Positions 31,494-38,386 of a stretch of 47,773 bases of DNA are shown here, in pieces. Source of the DNA: a virus; the IMG/VR virus record IMGVR_UViG_3300027896_000067, positions 1 to 47,773 of that record; one strand, given 5' to 3'. How positions within the stretch are numbered: the stretch's first letter is position 1; each line of letters opens with the position of its first letter. The position numbers and the translations under genes are program-made. The notes below the pieces were generated by a model. The model saw only the letters and a program-made list of their open reading frames with translations, searched no databases and was not told where the DNA came from.

Positions 31494-31519
31494 GCCCGCG
31501 ACGAGAATTGAACTCGTCA
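31490..31519 (-). pseudogene. 3' end of a tRNA gene (T-arm, acceptor strand, CCA)
   Basis: Minus strand has ACGAG-TTCAATT-CTCGT, then CGCGGGC-A-CCA, a perfect tRNA 3' end. No matching GCCCGCG 5' strand is found upstream, so only a partial tRNA is present. Could be a decayed tRNA or a viral attachment site matching a host tRNA gene. Confidence 0.45.
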
Positions 31520-31547
31520 GGACTTCAGCTATTAAGTTATTATAACA

Positions 31548-31904
31548 TCAAGCATTCGTGGGACCGCATGGATCTCCCGCTTTGCCGACCCAATTTTCCG
31601 GAACGTTCTCCGTATCCCTTTTCTCGAACCACCTGCCTTGTTTGCCGCAGGTGTTCCCGTAGATGCCTAAGAAGCTCCAAGTACCGACTAAAACTTTCCT
31701 CTGAGATGTACAGTACTCACGCTCATAGTAAACGGTATATGGATCAGTGTGCCCTGTGACGTAGGTAGTGTCATCATAAAGGTCTTTGCTTTTTTCTATA
31801 TTATTCGGATGGTGACACTTGCTATATCTAAAGTCACTGTATGATTCGTTAACGAACCACTTGCAGTCTTTACATAGCGGGTAATCCTTCTTATTCTCTT
31901 TCAT
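31548..31904 (-). CDS. Cys-rich small protein
   Basis: 118 aa. CKDCKWF...KCHHP near the N-terminus matches a zinc motif common in small phage proteins; CGKQGRWF and CGP follow at the C-terminus. GTG upstream overlaps the previous stop; ATG at 31904 is preferred. Function unknown. Confidence 0.6.
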   Translation of the reverse strand: MKENKKDYPLCKDCKWFVNESYSDFRYSKCHHPNNIEKSKDLYDDTTYVTGHTDPYTVYYEREYCTSQRKVLVGTWSFLGIYGNTCGKQGRWFEKRDTENVPENWVGKAGDPCGPTNA

Positions 31905-31909
31905 ATAGA

Positions 31910-32164
31910 TCACTCACTTTTATACGCTTCCCCGAACTTCTCCATTTGATAATCGACGAAAAGTTGCTCGTCGAGCGTCCTCAATATACGCTCCCACAAA
32001 CACCTATTAAGTCGTAATTCTTCTAGGAACTCATCCGAAATCTTATTCTCAATGTAAGGCATATTCATCGACTCAGATATCCGGGTAAAAACCATCGCGA
32101 GGCATTCCGCTTCTTTACTTACTTTGTACGGGAGAGCGTCTTCCTCTCTATAGGCCGTACTCAT
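31910..32164 (-). CDS. Small helical protein
   Basis: 84 aa from the ATG at 32164, directly after GAGGAGA. Mostly helical, no recognised family. Part of a tight early gene row. Confidence 0.55.
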   Translation of the reverse strand: MSTAYREEDALPYKVSKEAECLAMVFTRISESMNMPYIENKISDEFLEELRLNRCLWERILRTLDEQLFVDYQMEKFGEAYKSE

Positions 32165-32169
32165 TCTCC

Positions 32170-32376
32170 TCAAAGCCTACTCTTGAAACGTTTTCCGCCG
32201 GCGCAGGGCCACCCATTCTTTCTCTCAAGATCGCAATATTTCAGATCTGCATCATATTTTCCGGTGACCACATTCACGATATTTTCCCTCTCCCATGCGC
32301 ACTTGTGTTCACGGACGCCGAGTCTACTCGGTCTGAAATACGTGCAATCAACACAGAAATTTTCTATCTTTCCCAT
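32170..32376 (-). CDS. Cys-rich small protein
   Basis: 68 aa with CVDCTYFRP...HKC...YCDLE...PC, the same CxxC-xYF/WF type as the 31548-31904 and 33457-33663 proteins. Zinc binding likely; role unknown. Confidence 0.58.
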   Translation of the reverse strand: MGKIENFCVDCTYFRPSRLGVREHKCAWERENIVNVVTGKYDADLKYCDLERKNGWPCAGGKRFKSRL

Positions 32377-32389
32377 CTATATTTCCTCA

Positions 32390-32466
32390 AGCCCGCGGCA
32401 GGATTCGAACCTGCGCATTAAACGATCTGCAATCGATCGTGTTAGTCCTCTCTTCACCACACGGGC
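32390..32466 (-). tRNA. tRNA-Cys (anticodon GCA)
   Basis: Acceptor GCCCGTG/CGCGGGC, anticodon loop TTGCAGA, T-arm GCAGG-TTCGAAT-CCTGC, discriminator T as required for Cys. Confidence 0.82.
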
Positions 32467-32470
32467 ATTT

Positions 32471-32677
32471 TTATTTTAAAACCACCATTTCTTCGATTTC
32501 AACGATACCTGATTTTTTCAGTCCATCCACATATTCGCGAACTTCACGACGAGACCTTCCCATAAGATGCGCCAAAAAGTCAATCGAGAGAGGTTTGTTG
32601 TATCGCCTTAGTATTTTGACGATCGCTGTATGAGGTCCCGTCCTCAAGTATTTCATAATTTCCGCATCTTGATTCAT
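32471..32677 (-). CDS. Winged-helix-like small protein
   Basis: 68 aa from ATG at 32677 (GGAG 9 nt upstream). The sequence (HTAIVKILRRYNKPLSIDFL, SRREVREYVDGLKKSGIVEI) fits a small wHTH DNA-binding protein. Before a repeat expansion the upstream gene probably ended in an ATGA overlap with this start. Confidence 0.6.
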   Translation of the reverse strand: MNQDAEIMKYLRTGPHTAIVKILRRYNKPLSIDFLAHLMGRSRREVREYVDGLKKSGIVEIEEMVVLK

Positions 32678-32693
32678 CGCCAATCTCCAACCA

Positions 32694-32880
32694 CATAGTG
32701 TCTTACACGTTTATACCAGTCATCATCTACAGCGTTCTGCAAGCATTATGGAATTGTAAGATGTAATCATAGTGTCTTACACGTTTATACCAGTCATCAT
32801 CTACAGCGTTCTGCAAGCATTATGGAATTGTAAGATGTAATCATAGTGTCTTACACGTTTATACCAGTCATCATCTACAG
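32694..32880. repeat. Tandem repeat, 74-bp unit, 2.5 copies
   Basis: The pattern is A-B-A-B-A: three copies of a 38-bp block A and two of a 36-bp block B, all identical as far as I can see. Includes the end of the 32801-33430 gene. Identity between copies implies a recent event. Confidence 0.9.
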
Positions 32881-33430
32881 GACAACTGTAACTTAAAGAC
32901 TTCTTGCAACAATCAACACAAGAACTCAAGGTTGGTTGTTCGGGACAATGTTCATCTTTTGGCCCGGTATCAAAGAACGAGCAACCACCATCCCGAAACC
33001 GAGCCTCGAACGCTTCCTGAAGGAAGTTATCGCATGAACTGCGTACAAGTGACCTGTCGCCTGTTCTTCTTTGGCGAATATTATAAAATTTGCAGACAGG
33101 ACACCTCGTAGCATTGACGGTATTTTTAGGAACATTGCGTGGCGTGATTCGTTGCACACCTCGGCGTATGGAAGTCGACTCCTCTCCAGAGAAAATGGTG
33201 CCTACCCTGCTGCCTGAAACTTTTTCGGGAGGCCTTTCGATAGATTCAGATGCGGGTGATTCTCCCGAAAAAAACTTGCCGAGTCTGTTCGGATTTCCGT
33301 TGCTCGCGATGACATTATCCAACCTCTCAATTTCTTTTTCCAGTTGCCGGATATCCGCAAGCGTTGTTGAATGAGTCTCGCCCGTATATTCTCTACCGAG
33401 CTTTGTAATTTTCCTTGCCAAAGATTCCAT
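32801..33430 (-). CDS. Cys-rich protein with repeat-altered C-terminus
   Basis: 209 aa. Coiled-coil N-terminus, Arg/Ser-rich middle, and a C-terminal half with many Cys (CPVCKFY, SSCVDCCKKS, SYSCPV), probably zinc-binding. ATG fits a leaderless mRNA. Its last 13 residues are encoded by an expanded 74-bp repeat; the ancestral end probably read ...RHYVVGDWR followed by a stop overlapping the next start. No family recognised. Confidence 0.6.
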   Translation of the reverse strand: MESLARKITKLGREYTGETHSTTLADIRQLEKEIERLDNVIASNGNPNRLGKFFSGESPASESIERPPEKVSGSRVGTIFSGEESTSIRRGVQRITPRNVPKNTVNATRCPVCKFYNIRQRRTGDRSLVRSSCDNFLQEAFEARFRDGGCSFFDTGPKDEHCPEQPTLSSCVDCCKKSLSYSCPVDDDWYKRVRHYDYILQFHNACRTL

Positions 33431-33452
33431 AAAGCACCAAACGCGCTATTAG

Positions 33453-33470
33453 TATTTTAAGCTTTTGGTC
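33453..33470 (-). promoter_or_regulatory. Early BRE/TATA promoter
   Basis: Minus strand ACCAAAAGCTTAAAATAC, TATA centre about 27 nt before the ATG at 33430. Confidence 0.65.
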
Positions 33471-33663
33471 CGACCTGAGCATTCAGGCATTTCTCGCTTC
33501 TGAATGTCTTCTCGTTATCAGGAGCAAGATCCTCAACGAAGAGATCGCAGACCGGGTCTACATAATTGTCTTCGCTGCTTTTCGCCATGAAAGATAGCCA
33601 CTCACACTCGCCGCAGTGTTTCTCTTCACAATCTACCTCGATGCGTATCTTTGTTTTAGTCAT
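33457..33663 (-). CDS. Cys-rich small protein
   Basis: 68 aa with HCGECEWLSF...PVCDLF...KCL: a CxxC-xWL zinc-type motif like its neighbours. Overlaps the ASCH-like gene by 8 bp. Its 3' end contains the next promoter. Confidence 0.58.
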   Translation of the reverse strand: MTKTKIRIEVDCEEKHCGECEWLSFMAKSSEDNYVDPVCDLFVEDLAPDNEKTFRSEKCLNAQVGPKA

Positions 33664-34021
33664 TTACGTCCTCCTTCTTCTTCAAATTTACTATATTAAA
33701 TGCAATCAACCCTCTTTCTCTGTACTTTTCTCGGTAAGCTCTCAGGAATTCCAAAGTTTTAATGTCATTTCTGATACTTTTCGGGAACACTCCATCTTTG
33801 ACGTACTCTGGAAGTTCATCATAGTCCTTGACTATAAAGATGCCGAATATAGTTCCGAATAACGGTTTAGCAGAGTAGCCTCGCCGTATCTCCACTTCGC
33901 GACCTATTTGAACCTGCTTCTCGTTAAACTGGTTGCCGATGCCGCGGAGTTCCCACGTTTTTTCGCCGGACGCGAATAGATCGTACCACTTACCCGCTAA
34001 CGGAACAAACAGCCGGATCAT
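33656..34021 (-). CDS. ASCH-domain protein
   Basis: 121 aa from the ATG at 34021. KWYDLFASGEKTWELRG...VEIRRGYS...GTIFGI is the ASCH pattern (PUA-like fold; GxKxxExR). ASCH proteins bind RNA or modified nucleosides; the target here is unknown. Coupled by overlap to both neighbours. Confidence 0.75.
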   Translation of the reverse strand: MIRLFVPLAGKWYDLFASGEKTWELRGIGNQFNEKQVQIGREVEIRRGYSAKPLFGTIFGIFIVKDYDELPEYVKDGVFPKSIRNDIKTLEFLRAYREKYRERGLIAFNIVNLKKKEDVND

Positions 34022-34154
34022 GGTATCCCGCACCTTTGTGCTCGCAACTGTATCTTATCTCGAAACATCGATATCCCTCTCTTGTGACAGAATAAACGGG
34101 ATGGTTGCACTTATTGCACAATCCGATCATTCTTTTTATGACATCTCCGTGCAT
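33990..34154 (-). CDS. 54-aa zinc-ribbon protein
   Basis: ATG at 34154 forms a TAATG overlap with the stop of the preceding gene. Encodes LCNKCNHP...YSCEHKG...VCS, a likely zinc ribbon. Overlaps the ASCH gene start in another frame. The coupling and Cys pattern support it. Confidence 0.5.
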   Translation of the reverse strand: MHGDVIKRMIGLCNKCNHPVYSVTREGYRCFEIRYSCEHKGAGYHDPAVCSVSG

Positions 34155-34465
34155 TATTCCCTTCCTTTATTGATCATTTCATCGATTAGTTTCGACAAAT
34201 TTTTCATCTTGTTTATCTCTTCTACAGGCGTTTCAGAATGTATTGCTTCAAAATACCCATCATCAGAAAAGACACCTCGAACCTGTAATAGCGCGTTACC
34301 AGAGTTTAGTCCTGGTTCTCTACCATCGGCAATGTCATGCTCGACTGCCCAGATCATCCCGCCTACATAATATTCGGTTGCCACTTTATCCGTTGTTGCG
34401 ATTTCTATGAGATCCAATGCGGCTGGTTTCACAGTCTCATCCCAAAACTTAGAGTATTCACTCAT
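34154..34465 (-). CDS. Small early protein of unknown function
   Basis: 103 aa, acidic, mixed alpha/beta. Not recognised. Stop overlaps the next start. Confidence 0.58.
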   Translation of the reverse strand: MSEYSKFWDETVKPAALDLIEIATTDKVATEYYVGGMIWAVEHDIADGREPGLNSGNALLQVRGVFSDDGYFEAIHSETPVEEINKMKNLSKLIDEMINKGRE

Positions 34466-34608
34466 TATTTATTCTCCTATCGAAATAACCATCTATTGCT
34501 GGACGAGCTTGTCCTTAGGCAAGTGTTTTACTGCTGCTAGTTTCGAATAGTGTTAGGGCGGATCAGACCCATTTCTATCGACTTGACGACAGTCTACTCT
34601 CCCGTCCA

Positions 34609-34692
34609 CGTCGGTAATGCGAATCGAACGCATGTGAGCCTTCCGGCTCAGGAAGTTAGCAACCTCCCGCTGTACCATTGAGCCATACCGAC
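34609..34692 (-). tRNA. tRNA-Ser (anticodon GCT)
   Basis: Class II: acceptor GTCGGTA/TACCGAC, anticodon arm GGAGG-TTGCTAA-CTTCC, variable arm TGAGCC...GGCTCA, T-loop TTCGATT, discriminator G. Confidence 0.86.
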
Positions 34693-34695
34693 AAA

Positions 34696-34770
34696 TGAGA
34701 CCGGCACGATTCGAACGTGCGACCAGATGGTTCCAGACCACCTATGCTATCCAGACTACACTACGGTCCC
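34696..34770 (-). tRNA. tRNA, anticodon TGG (Pro) or CTG (Gln) reading
   Basis: Acceptor GGGACCG/CGGTCTC, anticodon arm GGTGG-TCTGGAA-CCATC, T-arm GCACG-TTCGAAT-CGTGC, discriminator A. A strict 7-nt loop gives TGG but places C at position 33; the D-arm (GTGTAGTCTGGATAGCAT) is like archaeal tRNA-Gln. Identity unresolved. Confidence 0.68.
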
Positions 34771-34853
34771 GACTCTTTCTCTTCCTTCGGAAATAGTTTC
34801 TTGATCTTTTCTCTGGCTCTGTCTGATTCTTCTTGTTCTTGCTTAGATAACAT
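34761..34853 (-). CDS. Possible 30-aa peptide between tRNA genes
   Basis: ATG at 34853 with GGAG 8 nt upstream; Lys/Glu-rich helix. The frame ends inside the neighbouring tRNA. Weak. Confidence 0.3.
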   Translation of the reverse strand: MLSKQEQEESDRAREKIKKLFPKEEKESGP

Positions 34854-34865
34854 GCGTATCTCCAA

Positions 34866-34940
34866 CGGGCATGGCGCGACTCGAACACGCGGCAACTTGC
34901 TTCGTAGGCAAGCGCATTATCCAGGCTATACTACATGCCC
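34866..34940 (-). tRNA. tRNA-Arg (anticodon ACG)
   Basis: Acceptor GGGCATG/CATGCCC, perfect anticodon stem CTTGC/GCAAG around CTACGAA, T-loop TTCGAGT, discriminator G. A at position 34 is unusual for an archaeon. Confidence 0.82.
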
Positions 34941-34943
34941 AAA

Positions 34944-35019
34944 TCTGCGTGACCGGATTCGAACCGGTGATGAAACCAAGTCTACAGCCTGGCGCGTTCG
35001 ACCTCTCTGCCACACGCAG
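34944..35019 (-). tRNA. tRNA-Tyr (anticodon GTA)
   Basis: Acceptor CTGCGTG/CACGCAG, anticodon arm CCAGG-CTGTAGA-CTTGG, T-arm ACCGG-TTCGAAT-CCGGT, discriminator A. Confidence 0.82.
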
Positions 35020-35038
35020 TCATAATTCACTCTAATGT

Positions 35039-35296
35039 TCAAAACACGATCGCCATAACGATGCAACCAACCAGGCAGATACCGCCTAGTATAAGAGCCT
35101 CTTTATCGATGTCGACGCCGCGCACCTTACCCAAGAACACTCTTCCCATGGGATCGGGTCCGTACTTAGGAACGTATGCGGGCTGTGCAGCGAGTTCTGT
35201 CCTAAATATGTCCATCGCGATTACATCGCTTACCAATTTTGGTGCATGTTCAACGACTGCCTCGTCATCATGCGTGCCGTCTCTCGGATTATACAT
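35039..35296 (-). CDS. Tail-anchored small membrane protein
   Basis: 85 aa from the ATG at 35296 (GGGAGG upstream). The soluble part is acidic to neutral; the last 18 residues (LILGGICLVGCIVMAIVF) form a membrane anchor. Lies between tRNA genes. Unknown function. Confidence 0.55.
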   Translation of the reverse strand: MYNPRDGTHDDEAVVEHAPKLVSDVIAMDIFRTELAAQPAYVPKYGPDPMGRVFLGKVRGVDIDKEALILGGICLVGCIVMAIVF

Positions 35297-35322
35297 ATAG
35301 ACCTCCCGTAAATGCTTTTTCA

Positions 35323-35395
35323 TGGAGCCGGAGGAACTCGAATCCTCAGTCCTTTCCCTGCAACGGAAGCGCATTTCCGGTTGTGCTACGGCCCC
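35323..35395 (-). tRNA. tRNA-Ala (anticodon TGC)
   Basis: Acceptor GGGGCCG/CGGCTCC, anticodon loop GTTGCAG, T-arm GAGGA-TTCGAGT-TCCTC, discriminator A. G at position 32 and a weak first stem pair are odd. Confidence 0.72.
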
Positions 35396-35398
35396 TAA

Positions 35399-35471
35399 TA
35401 ACGGGGAGCAGATTTGAACTGCCGTCGATGGGTTATGAGCCCACTAGTCTACCTAGCTATCCTACCCCGTT
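35399..35471 (-). tRNA. Initiator-like tRNA-Met (anticodon CAT)
   Basis: Acceptor AACGGGG/CCCCGTT with an A1-T72 pair, anticodon arm with GGG/CCC around CTCATAA, and D-arm GGATAGCTAGG: all hallmarks of archaeal initiator tRNA. The promoter upstream predicts transcription starting at its first base. Confidence 0.8.
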
Positions 35472-35492
35472 CCAGCAAACACTAAACGCTAT

Positions 35493-35512
35493 TAGTATTT
35501 AAAGCTTTTGGT
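35493..35512 (-). promoter_or_regulatory. Early BRE/TATA promoter of a tRNA cluster
   Basis: Minus strand ACCAAAAGCTTTAAATACT; TATA centre about 26 nt before the 5' end of tRNA-Met. Shares ACTAATAGCG downstream with the promoter at 33453. Confidence 0.66.
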
Positions 35513-35513
35513 A

Positions 35514-35521
35514 ATTTACGT
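35514..35521 (+). promoter_or_regulatory. ATTTACGT motif, proposed late promoter element
   Basis: 25 nt before the ATG at 35546 and directly next to the divergent early promoter. Confidence 0.48.
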
Positions 35522-35545
35522 TGCAACTATTTCGAGGGTCCCAAA

Positions 35546-36460
35546 ATGACTGATGACTATGCCAGAACTTCAAGGACGATATACCAGGGAATGATAGGAG
35601 TAGGTGTTCGGCTCGATACCGGAATCGACCTTAGCACTGCCACTTTACTAGAGATACGAGTTAAGAAACCGAGCAACACATTTGTGACTTGGCCGGCTAC
35701 CGTATATACGTATTTGGATGGCAGTGGTAATACAGTCACGACCCAATCAATCACATACACCACCGTAGAAGGCGATCTTGATGAATTGGGAGAATACATT
35801 TTACAAGCATATGTCGAAAGACCATCCGAAGAGTTGCTTGGAGATGCCATCGCGGTAACAGTCTTACCGAGCTATTCAACTGATGATATCGACTCCATAG
35901 AGGGTCTATTCAAAGTCTTGTATTGGGGTATCACTCTTCAAACCGATGACGAAGCTTCCGAGAGTCCTGCTGCCAACGACGACGCGAACATAAGCGCAGA
36001 GGAATTTGGTATATACCTTGGGCTCGCTCAGGACGAACTAGAACGTCTCGTCGGCGCCAAACACGTACCAACAGATTACATAACAACTAACCAAAGCAAT
36101 ATGTTGCTATGTCACTTGGTTGCAGATTATTACGAAATGGGCAACCCAGACTGGAACTTCAAGTCTGAATCTATGGGGTCTGGAGTTAGTATAACGCGGG
36201 GTGTTGACACCGGACCTCGTGCTGCAATAAACAAATTGCTCGACACATTATACGAATCTTGGCTATATACTGCAAGATCCGGAATACGTATGGGAGAGAA
36301 GGACCTCGTTATGATGAAGGACCACAAGCATTACCCAAGACGCTTCAAGAAGACACAAATACCTGCTTTCGACTTCGCGGATGATGGATTCGATAGCAAC
36401 GAAACCACAGAAAGCGGATTCTATGGCGGCTACGGCAACTACAACGACAGGAACTATTGA
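35546..36460 (+). CDS. Virion protein: beta domain plus head-tail adaptor-like part
   Basis: 304 aa. The N-terminal 110 residues (GVGVRLDTGIDLSTATLLEI, FVTWPATV, GEYILQAYV) look like a phage beta-sandwich of the baseplate/fibre-adaptor type. Residues about 125-250 are helical, as in gp6-like connectors. The C-terminus is Gly/Tyr/Asn-rich. First gene of the plus-strand connector and tail block. Assignment tentative. Confidence 0.62.
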   Translation: MTDDYARTSRTIYQGMIGVGVRLDTGIDLSTATLLEIRVKKPSNTFVTWPATVYTYLDGSGNTVTTQSITYTTVEGDLDELGEYILQAYVERPSEELLGDAIAVTVLPSYSTDDIDSIEGLFKVLYWGITLQTDDEASESPAANDDANISAEEFGIYLGLAQDELERLVGAKHVPTDYITTNQSNMLLCHLVADYYEMGNPDWNFKSESMGSGVSITRGVDTGPRAAINKLLDTLYESWLYTARSGIRMGEKDLVMMKDHKHYPRRFKKTQIPAFDFADDGFDSNETTESGFYGGYGNYNDRNY

Positions 36461-36462
36461 CC

Positions 36463-36470
36463 TTTTACGT
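36463..36470 (+). promoter_or_regulatory. TTTTACGT motif, proposed late promoter element
   Basis: 20 nt before the ATG at 36490, directly after the previous stop. Confidence 0.42.
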
Positions 36471-36489
36471 TCTCCTGTATGATGATATC

Positions 36490-37134
36490 ATGACCGTTCG
36501 AAATAGAGCCCGGGGAAGAACAAGATACACCCATAGTATGACTATACTACAGCAAACAAATAGTCTCTACTCCGGCAACACCGAACGCAACATGCTACCC
36601 ACAACAACGCAACCCGACATCCCTTTCCGCTTGATGATATCACCAAAAGGAACCACAATCGTAACAGGCATAAAAATAACCGGTCTCATTAATGGCGTTT
36701 CTAAATCTGAAAACGTTACATGCACCGCAGAAGAAGTCAGCTACTCGAAGAACTTCTACGACTCAATCACATACTTAGGATCCAGAAGCTACTTCTTAGG
36801 CAGCACAATAAACATAACGGCAATAGACGACGCCTATCAACCAATCTATTGGAGAGCAACATCTGACCCATATCCATGCGTGTTTTCCACTATCAATGGC
36901 TTAAGTGCTCAAATAATGCCCGACCCCTACGGTCTATTGACAAATGTAGGACATTACGTTCGAGCGCCAATAAAAGCACCCGTTTACAAGAATATGGAGG
37001 TTTTGATCAGTCCTGGATACGAAAACGAGGTTTGGGTGCCAGTCAGTGACTTCGACAAGATCTGCCTACCAATATCGAATATACCAATCGAATGGGCATT
37101 TCGTGTGATGAGCAAAGCGGACGTGCAAACATGA
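36490..37134 (+). CDS. Virion connector or tail protein
   Basis: 214 aa from the ATG at 36490; an in-frame TTG at 36457 overlaps the previous stop. Beta-rich, no recognised family. Its stop overlaps the next gene's ATG (ATGA), so it belongs to the head-tail connector set. Confidence 0.58.
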   Translation: MTVRNRARGRTRYTHSMTILQQTNSLYSGNTERNMLPTTTQPDIPFRLMISPKGTTIVTGIKITGLINGVSKSENVTCTAEEVSYSKNFYDSITYLGSRSYFLGSTINITAIDDAYQPIYWRATSDPYPCVFSTINGLSAQIMPDPYGLLTNVGHYVRAPIKAPVYKNMEVLISPGYENEVWVPVSDFDKICLPISNIPIEWAFRVMSKADVQT

Positions 37135-37565
37135 CCGATAACATTACAAAATTCATAATGGATACAATGGTCGCGGACCCCGTTCTAAACTCCCTAACTG
37201 AAAGTAAGTACAGAGCGGAATATCCAAGAACAGACATGCTCCTCAACGGAACGAGTAAAACTGTAGTCGGTGTAGTTCCATTGAAAGTCAGTACCACGTC
37301 ATACTTTCTATCCACTTATAGGAGTCTTATCAAGACTGAAGCGGATTTCCAGATAGTCGTACTCTGCGGAAAGGGGCAAACAGACGCATATTGTTGGTCC
37401 GTAATCAACAGAATGCACAAATTATTCCAAGACGCAGAACACATTGAAACCACGTATCGGATATTCGTGAACTCAATATCTGAAGAGGTAAAACCAGATC
37501 AACCCTATATGGGAAATTGGTTGGGAACTCTGACATTAAGTATTATAGAATTTGACCCAAAGTAG
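37131..37565 (+). CDS. Tail terminator-like protein
   Basis: 144 aa from the ATG at 37131. N-terminal helix (ITKFIMDTMVADPVLNSLTE), then beta/alpha region (FQIVVLCGKGQTDAYCWSVINRMHKLF) and a final strand ending LGTLTLSIIEF. This layout and its position after connectors fit tail-terminator or tail-completion proteins. No diagnostic motif. Confidence 0.58.
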   Translation: MTDNITKFIMDTMVADPVLNSLTESKYRAEYPRTDMLLNGTSKTVVGVVPLKVSTTSYFLSTYRSLIKTEADFQIVVLCGKGQTDAYCWSVINRMHKLFQDAEHIETTYRIFVNSISEEVKPDQPYMGNWLGTLTLSIIEFDPK

Positions 37566-38271
37566 ACCACTCTTTTTTTGTAAAGTAAGATTTGTCATTA
37601 TATATTTCGTGTATAATAATATGCAACACATTTTCCCATCTATTGCGATCATGATTTGTTTTGGCATGACATTTCCTACACAACGCAGCAAAGTGAACTG
37701 GTTCACCATCGCAACATGCTTGCTTGTTGTATTCTACATGATGTACGCATAATCTACATCCGCTCTCTTCCTCAGACTTGCCACATATTATGCATTCATA
37801 ATCGAAATATGCCCTCACTCTCTCTTTGAATTCACTATTGAATTTCGGACAGTAAGGTTCGTAACTGACGCCGCCTTTCCAATTCCAACTATTCTCTCCC
37901 TTCCATGCATCAGGATGCTCTTCACACCATTTCTTCCTGCCCGCGACAACCTTCATTACGACATCAGGTCTTTTCATAGGACTGCTCTCACCAGTCATCC
38001 TTAGTCTAAGATTCTCGATTAGTGTTGGATGTTGTTTCAGAAAATTTCTAAGAGTTTCGGCTTGTTTCAAAGCAACATCTCTTTTCTTTGTAGGACTGTT
38101 TTCCATCAACCAGATACCACGACATTTATTATCACAAAAATGATGATTAAAAGATCTTAGTCGACAAGAACAAACTTCAATAAGATTCCAGCAATCTAGA
38201 TTGTCACACAATCTAGTTTCTCTAGGTTCTTTCTTGGAACCCTTTCTTCTTACATAAATTCCGCACGGCAT
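37543..38271 (-). CDS. HNH homing-type endonuclease
   Basis: 242 aa. N-terminal zinc finger (CDNLDC...FCDNKC), a NUMOD3-like section (SPMKRPDVVMKV), WNWKGG, and a full HNH domain (CIICG...VHHVEYN...LCRKCHAKTNHDR). Antisense insert among tail genes; its 3' end overlaps the plus-strand gene by 23 bp. The promoter spacing predicts a leaderless mRNA. Confidence 0.8.
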   Translation of the reverse strand: MPCGIYVRRKGSKKEPRETRLCDNLDCWNLIEVCSCRLRSFNHHFCDNKCRGIWLMENSPTKKRDVALKQAETLRNFLKQHPTLIENLRLRMTGESSPMKRPDVVMKVVAGRKKWCEEHPDAWKGENSWNWKGGVSYEPYCPKFNSEFKERVRAYFDYECIICGKSEEESGCRLCVHHVEYNKQACCDGEPVHFAALCRKCHAKTNHDRNRWENVLHIIIHEIYNDKSYFTKKEWSTLGQIL

Positions 38272-38294
38272 GTATTTATCTATTTATTTTGAGA

Positions 38295-38313
38295 GTATTT
38301 ATAGCTTACGGTC
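38295..38313 (-). promoter_or_regulatory. Early BRE/TATA promoter of the HNH gene
   Basis: Minus strand ACCGTAAGCTATAAATACT; TATA centre about 27 nt before the ATG at 38271. Confidence 0.58.
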
Positions 38314-38321
38314 AAACACAA

Positions 38322-38329
38322 TTTTACGT
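38322..38329 (+). promoter_or_regulatory. TTTTACGT motif, proposed late promoter element
   Basis: 57 nt before the ATG at 38387, divergent to the early promoter. Confidence 0.48.
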
Positions 38330-38386
38330 TTCCTGTTATATTGACTTGATCAAGTGATCCGCAATAAATGTTTATCAGGATGAATT

